Below, piece by piece: positions 50,047 through 59,227 of a stretch of 64,000 nucleotides of DNA (the stretch's first letter is position 1; each line of letters begins with the position of its first letter). Made by a program: the position numbers and the translations under genes. The notes under the pieces were generated by a model. That model made no database searches, was not told the origin of the DNA, and saw only the letters and a program-made list of their open reading frames with translations. The DNA comes from Ga0077536 sp035325705. GTDB taxonomy: Bacteria > Pseudomonadota > Gammaproteobacteria > Ga0077536. The DNA lies in the NCBI GenBank assembly GCA_035325705.1, contig DAOKZI010000006.1, positions 122,534 through 186,533 on the forward strand, read 5' to 3'.

Positions 50047-50904
50047 CTACTTCCCCGCAATCTCCGCCAGCACCGGCAGCAGGTACTCGCGGAATTTCTT
50101 CGGGTTCTCGCTCATCGGGAAGTGGCCGTTGTCCCGCATCTCGATGAACTTCGAGCCCTTGATGCGCGCGGCCAGCGCCTTGGTCTCCTCCGGGCCCGTC
50201 GCGAAGTCGTACTCGCCGGTCAGGAGGTAGAGCGGGCAGCGCTGGGTGTCGATCTTGTCGACGTAGGGCGTCGCGTCGTACTCGACCGAGTAGTAGTAGA
50301 GATCGCCCTTGAACACCATCGGCGCGCCCTGGCTGTAGCCGAAGATCGTCTCGCGGACGTTCGGCTCCGGGCTCGACGGCGCGCACAGGCCGTACATCGT
50401 CGCCGGCTTCGCCTCGTTGCTGATCCGCGGGTGGTAGAACTGATCGAGGTAGTAGCCCGGGCTGTTCAACGAAGCCTCGACGCCGATGCAGGCGCGGAAC
50501 GCGTCCGGATGATGCGCACAGAGATCGACCGCGACCTGCCCGCCCATCGAGCAGCCGATGAACACGGGCCGGTCCAGCTCGAGCGCCTGCGCGAAGCCCG
50601 TGATGAACTTCAGGAAGAAGTCGCGCGTCAGGTTGTAGGGCTTGGTCCAGTGCGCATCCCCGATCGGCGGCAGCGATTTGCCGTGGAAAGGCAGATCCCA
50701 GGCGAAGACGCGGTACTTGTCCGTGATCTCGCGGTCTTCGAGCACGTGCCGCCACTGGAAGCCGTGCGCGCCGGCCGTGTGCTGGCAGATCAGCGGAATG
50801 CCGGCGCCCGTGCCCGTGTAGTTGGTTTCGTAATAGACCCGGTATTCGACGCCGTTGATGGTCAGGTAGACGTAACGACCGACGGCTGCGTCATGTTTCG
50901 CCAT
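50047..50904 (-). CDS. alpha/beta hydrolase
   Basis: 285-aa serine-type alpha/beta hydrolase. The N-terminal GVEYRVYYETNYTGTGAGIPLICQHTAGAHG (split region about 13-45) precedes WDLPFHGKS; the nucleophile elbow is GCSMGGQVAVDL with Ser, and the catalytic His is in DNGHFPMSE. GAGGAGC precedes the ATG at 50904. Only 2 nt separate it from the upstream small gene, so the two form an operon. Substrate unknown; possibly an ester or a C-C bond hydrolase. Confidence 0.88.
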   Translation of the reverse strand: MAKHDAAVGRYVYLTINGVEYRVYYETNYTGTGAGIPLICQHTAGAHGFQWRHVLEDREITDKYRVFAWDLPFHGKSLPPIGDAHWTKPYNLTRDFFLKFITGFAQALELDRPVFIGCSMGGQVAVDLCAHHPDAFRACIGVEASLNSPGYYLDQFYHPRISNEAKPATMYGLCAPSSPEPNVRETIFGYSQGAPMVFKGDLYYYSVEYDATPYVDKIDTQRCPLYLLTGEYDFATGPEETKALAARIKGSKFIEMRDNGHFPMSENPKKFREYLLPVLAEIAGK

Positions 50905-50906
50905 GT

Positions 50907-51284
50907 TCAGCTCCTCACTGCGTGTTTGCGCATGATCTGGAACATGCGACGGAAGGCGCCGTAATAGGCGAAGAAGGTCTCGGCATCGCCGCTCCACTCG
51001 AAGCCGCGCCGCACGATCGCGGCGAACATGTCGTGGAAGAACGGCCGCGGCACGGGCTGCAGGAACTCGCGCCAGCTCGCGGCCGGCCCTTTGATGACGA
51101 CGGTCGCGGTCTCGAACAGCGAAGGCGTCGCGATCGCGGAGAGCTTGCCGTCACGAAAGCGCAGCATCAGCGCCTCGTCGTCGAAATGCAGTTTCATGGA
51201 CCCGTCGAAAAACCGGGCGGAAATCAGGAATTCGCCGTCGCGGTTGACGGCCTCCTGGAATGCGGAGTGATCGAAGTAGGCCAC
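50907..51284 (-). CDS. small SCP2-like hypothetical protein
   Basis: 125-aa soluble protein from a GTG at 51284 preceded by AAGGAGACG. The pattern GEFLISARFFDGSMKLHF...LRFRDGKLSAI, then TVVIKGPAASWREFL and ending with an amphipathic helix resembles SCP2-like lipid-binding proteins, but the match is by feel only. Immediately followed by the alpha/beta hydrolase gene. It may bind the hydrophobic substrate of that hydrolase. A longer frame to 51350 is possible but lacks a ribosome-binding site. Confidence 0.6.
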   Translation of the reverse strand: MAYFDHSAFQEAVNRDGEFLISARFFDGSMKLHFDDEALMLRFRDGKLSAIATPSLFETATVVIKGPAASWREFLQPVPRPFFHDMFAAIVRRGFEWSGDAETFFAYYGAFRRMFQIMRKHAVRS

Positions 51285-51517
51285 ACCGTCTCCTTCATCT
51301 GGGGTGATGGTCGGGCCATCGACGATAAGCGCTCGTCCCCGCGGCGGCAAGCATCGAAGATCGCCTTCGGGCGCTCGAATGCGCTGAACGCGAGGATCGG
51401 CTTGAAGGACGGCAAGGTCGAGCAGAGCAACCGCTGCCGAGCCCGGCGCGGGCCGCGCGCTGCGCGCCGGCCGAGGCGACGAGCGGGAGGTTTACGGGTC
51501 GCGCTGCGCGCGCTTCC

Positions 51518-52462
51518 TCACCGCGCCGACGCGCGCCTGCGCGCCGCGCGAAAAAACACGACAGCCGTCGCCAGCAGGCACCACGCCGGCGGCAGCGGGA
51601 CGACGCTGGCCGAATAATCGTGCCTGCTCGCAGCCACCAGCGTGACGCCCGGCGTGATCGCATCGAGAAAGAACTCTGCCGTATGCGAAGCGTCGAGCAC
51701 CGTCCTGTTGCCGCCGCCCCAGGACCGCAGGAAGCCGTCCTCGTCCGTGTAGTAGCCCGCGCGATTGTCCGCGCTCAAACTGAGCGCCGCGCCGATCGGG
51801 ATGAGATCCCCCACCTTCGCCGACAGCACGACCGGCAGCCGGAACGAGAATTCCGGCACGCTCAGAAACAGGCCGTTCGGAAAGCTGTAAGTGGCGCCGA
51901 TGTCGGAGCCGAAGAAGTAGTTGAAAAACAGCGTGCCGCTGTCGTAGCCGAAGAACTGGCCGCCGATGTGACCGGGCCTGTTGCTGAGGACGGAGAAGTC
52001 CACGACGGTTTGAATCTCGACCGGCGTTCCTACCGCCAGGGTCTGGCTCTCGACGCTGATTTCGTCGGTGAAAGACACCTGGACGTTCGATCTGACGCGA
52101 GGCGCGCCGTGCGTGATCGTCGGCACGTTCGGCGCGCCGGCGCCGATGCCCGTCTCGCCGCCGATGACCGCCTTCAGGATACCCGGTGCCACCGAGGCTA
52201 CGCCCGTCGTCGCCGCGACGCTCGCTACACCGAATGCCGCATTCTCGGCCTGGATCCGCTCGGAGAAGGACACTCGCATTCCGCCCGCGATCGGCGTGTG
52301 GAGTACGGGCAGCACCCGTTCAGTGGCGAAATTGTCCAGGGACAGCGCCGCGGCGCCGTCGGCGCGGAACACGAAAGCCGCGGCCGCGTCCGGCACGGGG
52401 CACAGCCCGACGAGCACGAGGGCGAACGATGGAATGGCCTTGGCGAGCATCGTGTTCATCAT
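51518..52462 (-). CDS. exported VPLPA/PEP-CTERM-type protein
   Basis: 314-aa secreted protein with signal peptide (residues 1-27, ending DAAAA) and a C-terminal sorting signal: VPLPPAW, a hydrophobic helix, and a basic RAARRRASAR tail. This is the exosortase-type VPLPA/PEP-CTERM arrangement. The mature part is low-complexity, beta-rich and lacks a recognised enzyme motif; FSERIQAENAAFG and FTDEISVESQTL are related internal segments. GGAGGGCACGC precedes the ATG at 52462. No exosortase gene is in the window. Confidence 0.8.
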   Translation of the reverse strand: MMNTMLAKAIPSFALVLVGLCPVPDAAAAFVFRADGAAALSLDNFATERVLPVLHTPIAGGMRVSFSERIQAENAAFGVASVAATTGVASVAPGILKAVIGGETGIGAGAPNVPTITHGAPRVRSNVQVSFTDEISVESQTLAVGTPVEIQTVVDFSVLSNRPGHIGGQFFGYDSGTLFFNYFFGSDIGATYSFPNGLFLSVPEFSFRLPVVLSAKVGDLIPIGAALSLSADNRAGYYTDEDGFLRSWGGGNRTVLDASHTAEFFLDAITPGVTLVAASRHDYSASVVPLPPAWCLLATAVVFFRAARRRASAR

Positions 52463-52829
52463 GCGTGCCCTCCGTGCGCGGTGGATCGGCCTCGATGAGG
52501 CCTGGCCCCTGCAGCGCCGTTCGTGCCTCGTGTCTAAGCCCGAGCGATGAAGCCTGTCAATCGCCGCGATCGCGCGCCGGTAATCCTCGCCGTTTTTGCA
52601 GCGCCTTCCACCGCGCAGCAGGCGCGGGCCTTGGCGTTCTGCCTGGCGATACGCAGGGTAATGATCCGCGAGCAGCAGCAGCCCGGCGACACGGGTGCGC
52701 CCGATCGCTGGGCGCGCAAGCGCCACGCCGGGCGAGTGCGCGGTATCGATAAAGAGTAAAGAAAAAGTATTCGGCCCCCGCGCGCCGGCTCGCGATCCAC
52801 GCGAGCTCGCGCACGCGGAGAAGGCTCGG

Positions 52830-53258
52830 CTACTCGTTTTCGATCGGCACCAGCGCCGGCGCTCCCGGCTCATGGACGAAGAACACCAGGAACTTCGCGG
52901 GCTCCGTCTTGCTCGCGTTGCGCGAGACGATGTGTTTGTCGGTCGGCCGCTCGTAGTAAGTGTCGCCGGCCTTCAGCAGCTTCAGCTCGCCGCCCTCGAC
53001 CTGCATCTCGACGGCGCCGGACAGCACGTAGACGAAAGTGTCCGCGGGATGCGTGTGCGGCGGCGTATCGGCGCCGGGCGCGTATTCCACGGTCAGCATC
53101 GTGGCGACCGCCGCCGCGCGCGGCGCGAGCGCCTGTTCGACCAGCGGCGTGAGGACGGTGTCCGATGCGGCCGCCTTGCCGGCGTCTTCGTGCGCGCTCA
53201 CCGTGCCGGCGAGCGCGCTCAACGCCAACGCTCCCCATACTTTGCCAAAACGAGTCAT
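52830..53258 (-). CDS. periplasmic cupin domain protein
   Basis: 142-aa protein with signal peptide (MTRFGKVWGALALSALAGTVSA) and a single cupin: PPHTHPADTFVYVLSGAVEMQVEGGE with two His and Glu-like ligands, then DTYYERPTDKHIVSRN. GGAGG precedes the ATG at 53258. Exported small cupins of this type are usually metal- or stress-associated and uncharacterised. Monocistronic as far as can be seen. Confidence 0.85.
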   Translation of the reverse strand: MTRFGKVWGALALSALAGTVSAHEDAGKAAASDTVLTPLVEQALAPRAAAVATMLTVEYAPGADTPPHTHPADTFVYVLSGAVEMQVEGGELKLLKAGDTYYERPTDKHIVSRNASKTEPAKFLVFFVHEPGAPALVPIENE

Positions 53259-53722
53259 GTTGCCTCCCGCGCCGGTTCGGTGCGTCCATTGATAGCCGGT
53301 GGAAGCGGCCGGTGCAATGACTTCTCGCGTCGCGGATCGATCGCCGCGAGCGCATCGGCCAGCGAGAATGCGACTACCGTGAAACGTGCCGAGTATCGAC
53401 AGGTCGAGAGCCCGGAGAAGCCTCGGCGCCGAGCGCGGTGGCGAGCACGAGATTCTCATCGGCATCGCGGCTGACGGATTCCGTGAACGAGACTGGTGCG
53501 ACGAGGTTTCGGCGTCGCGTGCTCGCGTTGGCGGAATGAGAGGGCAGCACGGACAGCTCCCTGCGAGGAGCTCGATTGCGAATAGAGTGAACGGTCGTTG
53601 CCGCCGTGCGCTTTTCCAAGCGAGCCGCGGCCCGGGCGTGGTCCCTGGGATTGCAGCCAGGTGCAAGCGCGGCAATCATAGGGCAAGCGGGGGATGTATC
53701 CGCGACAGTCCAAGGGGGACGC
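53259..53722. other. 464-nt intergenic region, possible gene remnant
   Basis: No convincing intact gene. A minus-strand open frame through 53374-53895 contains VAPVSFTESVSRDADENL (about 53450-53510), reminiscent of the FSERI/FTDEI segments of the VPLPA-type protein upstream, so a degraded relative is conceivable. The right part holds the leader of the cytochrome gene. Confidence 0.3.
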
Positions 53723-54322
53723 GTGGCCAGATCGATGGCAGGTGCGGGCATGCTCGCGATCTTGCTGATACTGCTCGCAGCCTGCTCCAGCGACGACGGG
53801 CAGTCCTCAGCCGCTGCGGCGCCAATGCCGGCCGCGCCGGACACCGGATCGTCGCCGCCGAGTTCGGCTGCCGAATTCCGCGCGCCCGCCAGCACGAGCC
53901 CAGCGGGCCCGACGACGCCTGCGTCGGCAGCGCCGGTACCACCCGCGGCCGAGCCGATCGCGGCCGGTGAGCCGAGCTACGATGTCACCTGCTCGGCCGA
54001 CGCCAAGGCAGCCGAGCAATGTCAGGTCGACAAGGACACCTATATCGGCTGGCGGACTTTCGCCGCGCAGTGCCAGGTCTGTCACGGCGGCAGCGCACTG
54101 GGCTCGACCTTCGCACCTAACCTCCTCGATCGCTTCCATGCGCGCGTCGATTACGCGCGCTTCGTCGAGGTCGTGATGAACGGCTATACCGGGCAGGTCG
54201 GTGCCATGCCGGCGTGGAAAGGCAACCCGAACGTCGAGCCCCACATCGATCGCATGTACCGGTACCTGAAAGCGCGCGCGGACGGCGTGCTGCCGGCAGG
54301 CCGTCCCTCGCGTAAACCCTGA
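53723..54322 (+). CDS. lipoprotein c-type cytochrome (PedF/XoxG-like)
   Basis: 199-aa protein from a GTG at 53723 preceded by AAGGGGG. Signal peptide with lipobox LLAAC (Cys21), then a long Ala/Pro/Ser linker (residues 25-90), then a cytochrome c domain with heme motif CQVCH and axial Met in VGAMPAW. The C-terminal YLKARADGVLPAGRP tail resembles cytochromes linked to PQQ alcohol dehydrogenases. It is anchored on the periplasmic side of a membrane and carries electrons. No dehydrogenase gene is adjacent. Confidence 0.83.
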   Translation: MARSMAGAGMLAILLILLAACSSDDGQSSAAAAPMPAAPDTGSSPPSSAAEFRAPASTSPAGPTTPASAAPVPPAAEPIAAGEPSYDVTCSADAKAAEQCQVDKDTYIGWRTFAAQCQVCHGGSALGSTFAPNLLDRFHARVDYARFVEVVMNGYTGQVGAMPAWKGNPNVEPHIDRMYRYLKARADGVLPAGRPSRKP

Positions 54323-54365
54323 GGCCGCATTCGCAGCGCAGGCTGCCGATATCGATTGGCGCCCG

Positions 54366-54410
54366 CGTAGCCGAGTGCGCGGATTCCGCTGCGCTCGTTC
54401 CGGGCTACGG
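54366..54410. repeat. GTAGCC palindromic unit
   Basis: GTAGCCGAGTGCGCGGATTC and CCGGGCTAC, a single degenerate unit between the convergent cytochrome and membrane-protein genes. Confidence 0.7.
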
Positions 54411-54433
54411 GACGCGATATTGCGGCGCGCGGC

Positions 54434-54841
54434 TCAACGCAGCATCTGCACCGCGTGGCGCACCCCGGCGTCCAGCCAGAACAGCGCGATGAAGCCGAGC
54501 AGCATCAGCAGTCCGCGGGCACGTCGCGTGCGCCAGAGGTAATAGGGCAGATAGGGCAGCACCCACAGCAGCACGAGGTAGTCGAATTCGAAGGGCTTGT
54601 AGATCTCGGCGTGATGGCGGCTGTCCTCGATGACCCACAGCACCAGCAGCACGCAGAACAGGAAAGGCCAGGCGGCGACGGCGAAGCTCGTGAGCGCCAC
54701 TCCCTGCCAGGCCGCCACGCCCTCGGCGAGGGCGACCAAACCGGAACCGACGACCAGCCCGACGAGATAAACCGAAGGCGAAAGAAAATTCACGCGGCGA
54801 TGATCCGGCGCGACGGAGGGCGCGATCTTGACGTCCGTCAC
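54434..54841 (-). CDS. small four-helix membrane protein
   Basis: 135-aa protein with four hydrophobic segments (SPSVYLVGLVVGSGLVALAE onwards, WPFLFCVLLVLWVIEDS, FDYLVLLWVLPYLPYYLW and LLMLLGFIALFWLDAGV). A GTG at 54841, 22 nt after the upstream gene's stop, behind a GGCGGGGGC purine run is chosen; an internal GTG at 54793 is the alternative. Unrecognised family. It is the last gene of the MoxR-CoxE-ArcC cluster. Confidence 0.6.
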   Translation of the reverse strand: MTDVKIAPSVAPDHRRVNFLSPSVYLVGLVVGSGLVALAEGVAAWQGVALTSFAVAAWPFLFCVLLVLWVIEDSRHHAEIYKPFEFDYLVLLWVLPYLPYYLWRTRRARGLLMLLGFIALFWLDAGVRHAVQMLR

Positions 54842-54863
54842 GCCCCCGCCGGCACCGTCGCGC

Positions 54864-56204
54864 TCATTTCGCGCGGCAGCGCGCGAGCACCAGATCGAGC
54901 AGAGGCGGGCCTGCGAGAGGCTCGAAGGCGTAACGCACGCGCACGGCCGGCAGCGGCAGCTCGATGAGCTGCGACACGCGTCCGGGGCTCGCGTCGACGA
55001 GCACCTCGGCGCCGGCTGCGGCGGCCGCCGAAATCGTCGCCGCCAGCTCGCGCAACTGAGCGGCGGAGTAGCCGAGCGCCGGCAGCACGCGCGCCAGCCG
55101 CGGATAGTCGCGCAAGGTGTCGGCGATGCTGCCGATCGCATGGGGCCGCGGATCGACCAGCGCCGCCGCACCCTCGCGCTTGGCCGCGAGCGTGCCGGCA
55201 CCGTAGCGCATGCCACCGTGCGTGAGCGTCGGCCCGTCCTCGACGACGAGCGCGCGGCGGCCGCGGATCGCCGCGGCGTCGTCGACCGAGATTTTCAGAT
55301 CCGATTCGACGATCGATGCCCGCGGATTCACCGCCGCGACGCTCGCCCGCAGCGCCGCGCGCGCCTCCGCGTTCACGCCGCCCGTCTTGCTGAGCACGAC
55401 GACGTCGGCGCGCCGCAAATTGGTCTCTCCCGGGTAGTAGGCCGTCTCGTGACCGGGCCGCAGCGCATCAACCACACAGACGAGACAGTCCGGTCTGACG
55501 AAGGGTCCATCGTTGTTGCCGCCGTCCCAGAGGATGAGATCCGCATCCTGCTCGGCCGCGGCGAGCACGCGCGCGTAGTCGACCCCGGCGTGGATCGTCA
55601 TGCCCGCTTCGACGTAGGGCGTGTATTCCTCGCGCTCCTCGACGGTGCAGTGCTGCCGCTCGAGATCCTCGAGGCTCGCGAAACGCTGCACGGCCTGGGC
55701 CGCGAGCTCGCCGTAAGGCATCGGATGGCGCAGGATGCCGACGCGCAGGCCCCGCGCTTGCAAGCCCTGGGCGAGCCACAGCGACAGCGGACTCTTGCCC
55801 GCGCCCGTGCGCGAGGCGACGACCGCGACCACGGGCCGCGCGGACACGAGCTCGGTCGCACGCGGCCCGAGCAGCGCGAAGCTCGCGCCCAGCGACTGCA
55901 CGAGACTCGCCTTGTGCATGACGTCTTCGTGGCGCAGATCGCTGTAGGCGAGAAAGACCCAGTCGACGGCGTGCTCGCGCAGCAGCGCCGGCAGCGCCTC
56001 CTCCGGATGAATCGGGATGTCGGCCGCGTAGTGCGGCCCCGCGAGCGCGCGCGGGAAGGCGCGCGCGGCGATGAAGGGGATTTGCGTCGCCGTGAAGGCG
56101 ACGACGCGGAACTGCGGCCGCTCGCGAAAGAAGCGCTGGAAATCGTGAAAGTCGCGCCCGGCGGCGCCCATGATGATGCAGTTGAAGGTATCGCGCATGC
56201 TCAT
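54864..56204 (-). CDS. cyclic 2,3-diphosphoglycerate synthetase-like P-loop protein
   Basis: 446-aa protein. N-terminal Rossmann-like CIIMGAAGRDFHDFQRFFRE, then a P-loop VVASRTGAGKSPLS near residue 133, and the IVESDLKISVDDAAAIRGRRALVVEDGPTLTHGG region (listed in parts) shared with archaeal cyclic 2,3-DPG synthetases. In bacteria this family commonly neighbours carbamate kinase but its reaction is not established. It overlaps the arcC stop by 4 nt (ATGA). Confidence 0.85.
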   Translation of the reverse strand: MSMRDTFNCIIMGAAGRDFHDFQRFFRERPQFRVVAFTATQIPFIAARAFPRALAGPHYAADIPIHPEEALPALLREHAVDWVFLAYSDLRHEDVMHKASLVQSLGASFALLGPRATELVSARPVVAVVASRTGAGKSPLSLWLAQGLQARGLRVGILRHPMPYGELAAQAVQRFASLEDLERQHCTVEEREEYTPYVEAGMTIHAGVDYARVLAAAEQDADLILWDGGNNDGPFVRPDCLVCVVDALRPGHETAYYPGETNLRRADVVVLSKTGGVNAEARAALRASVAAVNPRASIVESDLKISVDDAAAIRGRRALVVEDGPTLTHGGMRYGAGTLAAKREGAAALVDPRPHAIGSIADTLRDYPRLARVLPALGYSAAQLRELAATISAAAAAGAEVLVDASPGRVSQLIELPLPAVRVRYAFEPLAGPPLLDLVLARCRAK

Positions 56205-57148
56205 ACACCGAACTCGACGTAGGTGCCGCTCGCGCCGGCGAGCGTCGCGGCGAGATTGTCCAGCGCGCAGATGAGGGCGCGCCGCCCGGGTCGATCGACG
56301 AAGGCGCGGGCGGCCGCAATCTTCGGCGCCATGCTGCCCGGCGCGAAATGGCCTGCGGCGTCGAGCTCCTCCAGCGCTGCGCGCGTGACGCGCCCGATCG
56401 CACGCTGGTTCGGGCGGCGGTAATGCGCGTAGGCGCAGGGCACGTCCGTCAGCATCACCAGAGTCGGCAGCGCGAGCGCGTCGGCGAGCAGCGCGGCCGT
56501 CGCGTCTTTGTCGATGACGGCTTCGACGCCGGTGATTCGTCCCTCCGTTTCCGTCACGGGCACGCCCCCGCCGCCGGCGGCGATGACGACGACGCCGGCC
56601 GCGAGCAGCCGCGCGATGCTGGCCGTCTCCAGCACCTCGCGCGGCGATGGCGAAGCGACGACGCGCCGCCAGCCGCGGCCCGCGTCCTCTCGCACGGGGA
56701 TGCCCGTCGCGCGCAGTCGCGCGGCCTCGTCCGCCGCGAGGAAACGGCCGATCGGTTTGACGGGATCGGCGAACGCGGGATCCTCGGCCGCGACCAGCAC
56801 CTGCGTCAGCAGCGCGCAGAGCTCGCGCGTCACGCCTTGCGCGCGCCAGGCATTGCGCAGGGCCTGCAGCAGCACGTAGCCGAGCTCGCCTTCGGACTCC
56901 GCGACGCAGACGTCGAGCGGCTGCGCATAGGCGCGGTCCAGCGCCGCTTCGACGCGCGCGAAGATCTGACCGACCTGCGGCCCGTTGCCGTGGACGATCA
57001 GCACCCGCGCCGCGTCCTGCACGCAGGGCAGGATCCGCGCCGCGACCGCCTCCGCATATTCGAACTGCCCCGGCATCGATAGCCGCGCGCCGGCCGCGGC
57101 GAAGGCGTTGCCGCCGAGGGCGAGCAGGAGATCGGCCGTGGCGCTCAT
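56201..57148 (-). CDS. arcC: carbamate kinase
   Basis: 315-aa amino-acid-kinase-fold enzyme: LLALGGNAF at the N-terminus, VLIVHGNGPQVGQI, and VVIAAGGGGVPVTETEG and VIDKDATAALLADAL. It interconverts carbamoyl phosphate + ADP and carbamate + ATP, usually in the catabolic ATP-yielding direction. No arginine deiminase genes are near; the overlap with the cDPGS-like gene and nearness to CoxE/MoxR genes suggests another carbamoyl-yielding pathway (purine or hydantoin breakdown). ATG at 57148. Confidence 0.93.
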   Translation of the reverse strand: MSATADLLLALGGNAFAAAGARLSMPGQFEYAEAVAARILPCVQDAARVLIVHGNGPQVGQIFARVEAALDRAYAQPLDVCVAESEGELGYVLLQALRNAWRAQGVTRELCALLTQVLVAAEDPAFADPVKPIGRFLAADEAARLRATGIPVREDAGRGWRRVVASPSPREVLETASIARLLAAGVVVIAAGGGGVPVTETEGRITGVEAVIDKDATAALLADALALPTLVMLTDVPCAYAHYRRPNQRAIGRVTRAALEELDAAGHFAPGSMAPKIAAARAFVDRPGRRALICALDNLAATLAGASGTYVEFGV

Positions 57149-57192
57149 GGACGCGATTCTGCGAGCCGCGAGGCCCGCTGTCGATCGGCGCC

Positions 57193-58296
57193 TCAGACCT
57201 GCTCGAGTCCGCGCACCAAGAGCTGCAGCGACTTCGCGTCGAAGGCCGGCAGGAAGTGGTCGACGTAGGGCAAGGCGGCCTTCATGCCGGCGGCGCGGAC
57301 CTGGAAGGTGGTTGCGCCGTACATCGGGTTGATCCAGACGATTTTGCGCACGTGGCGCTGCAACTGCGCCATTTCGCGGCCGACCTGCTCGGCCTGGCCG
57401 TTGTCGTAGCCGTCGCTGATCACGATGACGACGGTCGAGCTTGCCGAGCCTTCGCGCACGAGGCCGCGATTGAGACGGGCGAGGGCGCCGCCGATGTTCG
57501 TGCCGCCCGACCAGTGGCTGACCTGCAGGCCGACCTCGCGCAGCGTCTCGGCGACCGAGCGCGTGCGCAGCGCCGCGGTGATGTCCGTCACGTGCGTGCT
57601 GAACACCAGCGTGCGCGAATTCTTCATCAACTGCTGCAGGCCCAGCATCAGGCGCAGCAGGAAGGGATTGAAGCTGTCCATCGAGCCCGAGACGTCGCAC
57701 AGCATCACCAGACGCGTGCGCCGCGTGCGGCGCGCGCTGCGCGTCAGATCCACGAGCTCCAGGCCGTGACGCGTGTTGCGCCTGACGCTGCGCCGGAGAT
57801 CGATGCGGCCGCCGCGGCGCGCGGCTTTCGTGCGCCGGCTCGGCCGCGTCGCGAGCCGGCGCGCGAGCTCGCGGATGACGGCCTCGAGCGGCGGCGCCGC
57901 CGGATCCCAGCGCTCGGCGAGATCGAGGCGGCGGCCGACGTCCTGCGGCGTGAACTGCCCGGGATCGGCCGTGACTTCCTGATCGAGTTCCTTCTCGTGA
58001 TGTCCGAGATTGCCCTGCATGGTCTCGCCGCGGATCCCGCGCCGGTAGCGCCGCGTGTCCGGCGCGCCGTGGAAATACTCGGCGAACACCTGCTCGAACA
58101 GCCGCTCCTGTTCGCGCGTCGCGACGAGGTTCACGCGCAGCGCCAGGCGATAATCGTCTTCGTCGAGGCTGCCGGCGACGGCCACGGCCTTCAGCGCATC
58201 GATGCTGCGCGCGGGCGGCACGGGCAGACCGGCCTCGCGCAGGCGCCCGAAGAACTCGAGCGTGCGCTCGACGAGCGCGGTCCCGGGCGAGTTCAC
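57193..58296 (-). CDS. CoxE-like VWA domain protein
   Basis: 367-aa cytosolic protein. N-terminal helical DUF with charged linker, then from about residue 190 a von Willebrand A domain with an intact MIDAS (DVSGSMDSF, T in GGTNIGG, and SDGYD). CoxE with the MoxR ATPase CoxD matures the Mo/Cu centre of CO dehydrogenase and related molybdenum hydroxylases. It starts 4 nt after the MoxR gene ends. No molybdenum enzyme is in view. Confidence 0.88.
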   Translation of the reverse strand: MNSPGTALVERTLEFFGRLREAGLPVPPARSIDALKAVAVAGSLDEDDYRLALRVNLVATREQERLFEQVFAEYFHGAPDTRRYRRGIRGETMQGNLGHHEKELDQEVTADPGQFTPQDVGRRLDLAERWDPAAPPLEAVIRELARRLATRPSRRTKAARRGGRIDLRRSVRRNTRHGLELVDLTRSARRTRRTRLVMLCDVSGSMDSFNPFLLRLMLGLQQLMKNSRTLVFSTHVTDITAALRTRSVAETLREVGLQVSHWSGGTNIGGALARLNRGLVREGSASSTVVIVISDGYDNGQAEQVGREMAQLQRHVRKIVWINPMYGATTFQVRAAGMKAALPYVDHFLPAFDAKSLQLLVRGLEQV

Positions 58297-58300
58297 GGGC

Positions 58301-59227
58301 TCAAGACACCTGGCGGCTCGTCGTCGAGGCCGGCGCCTCGCCGGCGAGCAGGCGCCCGAGCTCGGCCGCGCGCAGGCGCGCGACGTCGTCGCGATGCTTC
58401 AGCAGCACGCCCGCCGTGTCGAGCAGGACGTCCGGCGTGATCTCCTCGACGCCGAGACCGAGCAGCGCGCGGCTCCAGTCGAGCGTCTCCGCGATGCCGG
58501 GGCGTTTGTAGAAATCGATCTGACGCAGCGTCTGCATCGTCGTCGCGATCTGCGCGGCCAGCGTCGCGTCCAGCATGGGCAGGCGGCGCAGGATGATCTC
58601 GCGCTCCTTCTCCGCGCTCGGATAATCGACCCACAGATAGAGACAGCGTCGCTTCAGCGCGTCGTTCAGCTCGCGCGTGCGGTTCGAGGTCAGGATCACG
58701 TAGGGCGGCAGCGCGGCCCGGAAGGTGCCGATCTCGGGCACCGTCACCTGGTAGTCGGACAGCACTTCGAGCAGAAAGGCCTCGAACTCCTCGTCGGCGC
58801 GATCGATCTCGTCGATCAGCAGCACCGCGGGCCGCGGGCCGGGATGGCGTATCGCGGCGAGCAGTGGGCGGTTCAGCAGGAAGCGCTCGTCGAAGATCGT
58901 CGACTCGAGCTGCGCGCGCGCCGCGGCGTCGTGCTCGGCCATGCGGATGTGCAGGATCTGGCGCGCGTAGTTCCATTCGTAGAGCGCGTGGTTCGCATCC
59001 AAGCCCTCGTAGCACTGCAGGCGGATCAAGGGAGTGTCGAGCACGCCGGCGAGCACCTTCGCGACCTCGGTCTTGCCGACGCCGGCCTCGCCTTCGAGCA
59101 GGATCGGCTTGTGCAGAGCGCCGGCGAGCTTGAGCGTGAGGGCCAGCGCGCGATCGGCGACATAGCCGAGATCGGCGTAGCGCTGCTGGATGGTGGAGAT
59201 CTCGTCGAGAGCGGGCAGATCGGACAT
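58301..59227 (-). CDS. MoxR/CoxD-type AAA+ ATPase
   Basis: 308-aa AAA+ ATPase. Walker A LLEGEAGVGKTEVAKVL near residue 43, Walker B VLLIDEIDRADEEFEAFLLEVL, sensor 1 ILTSNRTREL and an arginine-finger region RRLPMLDATL. RCLYLWVDYP is CoxD-like. With the VWA protein it remodels target metalloenzymes using ATP. ATG at 59227 gives MSDLPALDEIS. First gene of the minus-strand cluster MoxR-VWA-ArcC-cDPGS-membrane protein. Confidence 0.92.
   Translation of the reverse strand: MSDLPALDEISTIQQRYADLGYVADRALALTLKLAGALHKPILLEGEAGVGKTEVAKVLAGVLDTPLIRLQCYEGLDANHALYEWNYARQILHIRMAEHDAAARAQLESTIFDERFLLNRPLLAAIRHPGPRPAVLLIDEIDRADEEFEAFLLEVLSDYQVTVPEIGTFRAALPPYVILTSNRTRELNDALKRRCLYLWVDYPSAEKEREIILRRLPMLDATLAAQIATTMQTLRQIDFYKRPGIAETLDWSRALLGLGVEEITPDVLLDTAGVLLKHRDDVARLRAAELGRLLAGEAPASTTSRQVS

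Noticed and set aside
53374..53895. 173-aa minus-strand open frame
   Set aside because: It overlaps the cytochrome gene start, has no Shine-Dalgarno and is compositionally mixed; kept only as a possible remnant.
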